A stretch of 21,443 nt of DNA from CADCVT01 sp035940955 (lineage in GTDB: Bacteria; Actinomycetota; Thermoleophilia; Solirubrobacterales; Solirubrobacteraceae): contig DASZEJ010000111.1 of NCBI GenBank assembly GCA_035940955.1, positions 1-21,443 on the forward strand, given 5' to 3'. The position numbers and the translations under genes were made by a program. The notes beneath the pieces are model-generated. The model was not told the origin of the DNA. It did not search any database and saw nothing but the letters and a program-made list of their open reading frames with translations. This document shows positions 20,996 to 21,443 of the stretch, piece after piece (within the stretch, counting starts at the first letter, position 1; every line of letters begins with the position of its first letter).

Positions 20996-21272
20996 TCCCG
21001 CTCCGGCACTTGGGTGCGGACGGGGCCGAGCGGCCGAGAAAGGTCGGCGAGGGACAGGGTGCCGGTCCATCCGGAAGGTGGCTGCGAGTGTGGGGCGCAG
21101 GGCGACAGGAGCCGCGGCTATGACCCGGCGCGTTTCGACGCCACGGCGCCAACGGCCGATGCCAGGTGCTCGTCTAACCATGGCCTCGGGTTCCGGCATG
21201 CGGCTGATTCGGAACACCGCGTAGTACTCCCGTAACACGTGCGGCTCTAGCGTCGAGGCATTCACAAAGATT

Positions 21273-21303
21273 GGCCCCGCGGCAGCTGCAACTGCCCGGG
21301 GCC
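21273..21303 (-). terminator. Strong hairpin downstream of the transposase (terminator or IS-end structure)
   Basis: GGCCCCG (21273-21279) pairs with CGGGGCC (21297-21303), continuing after a bulged C with GGCAG/CTGCC around a CTGCAA loop: 12 bp in all. On the minus strand it follows the transposase stop by 36 nt and is followed by AATCTTT, a T-containing tail. That suits a terminator; it may also belong to the end of the insertion sequence. Confidence 0.6.
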
Positions 21304-21338
21304 CGGCACAGGAGAGCGACCTCCCATGCACGTTGCTC

Positions 21339-21443
21339 CTATGTCAAGGCGAGCGTCGAGTCAAGTAGCGTGGCCGGGGTCGAGGTGGTGGTCAGCAGCC
21401 GCCAGATGCGGCGGGCGAGGTGACGCTTGAGGCAGCGCAGGGC
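21339..21443 (-). CDS. Probable IS110-family transposase, C-terminal 34 residues only
   Basis: Read on the minus strand from the window edge, codons give ALRCLKRHLARRIWRLL and a Thr-rich tail ending at TAG (21341-21339). That Cys-Leu-Lys-Arg helix near the end resembles the C-terminus of IS110-family transposases (DEDD/Ser-type recombinases). It is too short to be sure, and the rest of the gene lies beyond the window. Position inside a tRNA-linked element fits an insertion sequence. Confidence 0.6.
   Translation of the reverse strand, partial: ALRCLKRHLARRIWRLLTTTSTPATLLDSTLALT

Larger units (their letters stand above)
20695..21338. other. Long non-coding stretch inside the mobile element
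   Basis: No convincing gene is visible on either strand: the open frames give low-complexity Arg/Pro/Ser products without family motifs and overlap each other. The stretch holds a cluster of strong inverted repeats (20859-20995), a less structured part, and a final hairpin just downstream of the transposase tail. Confidence 0.7.
19096..21443. mobile_element. Left end of a tRNA-integrated element (integrative element or prophage remnant)
   Basis: A tyrosine integrase, an excisionase-like HTH protein and the tail of a transposase follow directly after tRNA(CAT). The DNA also has long unprotected non-coding stretches and less extreme GC than its surroundings. No structural phage, conjugation or cargo genes are within the window, so its class is open. 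The right boundary is beyond the window. Confidence 0.7.

Noticed and set aside
21291..21309. Possible right attachment repeat of the tRNA end
   Set aside because: Only CTGCCCGG matches the tRNA 3' end; this is too short in GC-rich DNA and falls in the hairpin arm.
20524..21331. Several overlapping open frames of 70-275 codons on both strands
   Set aside because: No family motif, low complexity, mutual overlap and no ribosome site; these look like chance frames in high-GC DNA.
1..21443. CRISPR arrays, rRNA genes or clear riboswitches
   Set aside because: No regularly spaced direct repeats, rRNA-like conserved blocks or recognisable riboswitch core were seen.

Overview
The window is very GC-rich, densely packed chromosomal DNA. 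Its codon use, its families (DUF5995, DUF4383, DUF6328, an Rv3520c-like LLM oxidoreductase, many GTG starts) and its gene order recO - ppdK - dgt - dnaG point to an actinobacterium, most likely class Thermoleophilia (Solirubrobacterales-like). That placement is inferred from the families recognised; no search was run.

Layout. (1) 1-2531: two tandem secreted M28 metallopeptidases, the first cut by the window edge. (2) 2528-11170: housekeeping genes. A glutaredoxin lies divergent to recO, followed by ppdK; a secreted DUF5995 protein lies convergent to ppdK and divergent from dgt; dgt and dnaG overlap by one base; then comes a double-HTH/HNH protein. (3) 11218-11320: tRNA-Asn(GTT) with a strong terminator hairpin. 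(4) 11512-13943: a stress/envelope cassette of DUF4383, an LEA-like membrane-anchored coiled coil, a DUF1469 holin-like protein and DUF3618 with an LEA-like tail. (5) 13981-16247 on the minus strand: an F420-dependent LLM oxidoreductase and a GT1 glycosyltransferase overlapping by GTGA. (6) 16306-19008: a conserved small hypothetical protein, an SDR, then a thioredoxin-like lipoprotein and a DUF6328 membrane protein overlapping by GTGA. (7) 19022-21443: tRNA(CAT) with a tyrosine integrase, an excisionase-like HTH protein, a long non-coding stretch with nested palindromes, and the 3' end of a probable IS110-family transposase. This is the left end of an integrated element.

How the genes relate: recO, dgt and dnaG serve DNA repair, dNTP balance and replication, and ppdK serves central carbon metabolism. 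The 11.5-13.9 kb cassette looks like one co-transcribed envelope-stress operon with normal Shine-Dalgarno sites. Many of the other genes instead have a -10-like hexamer 7-10 nt before the start codon and no Shine-Dalgarno, which suggests leaderless transcripts. The points most worth following are this promoter pattern, the HNH gene behind dnaG, the Ala substitution next to the PPDK catalytic His, the Gly-rich insert in DnaG, the LEA-like cassette, and the structured DNA inside the tRNA-integrated element.
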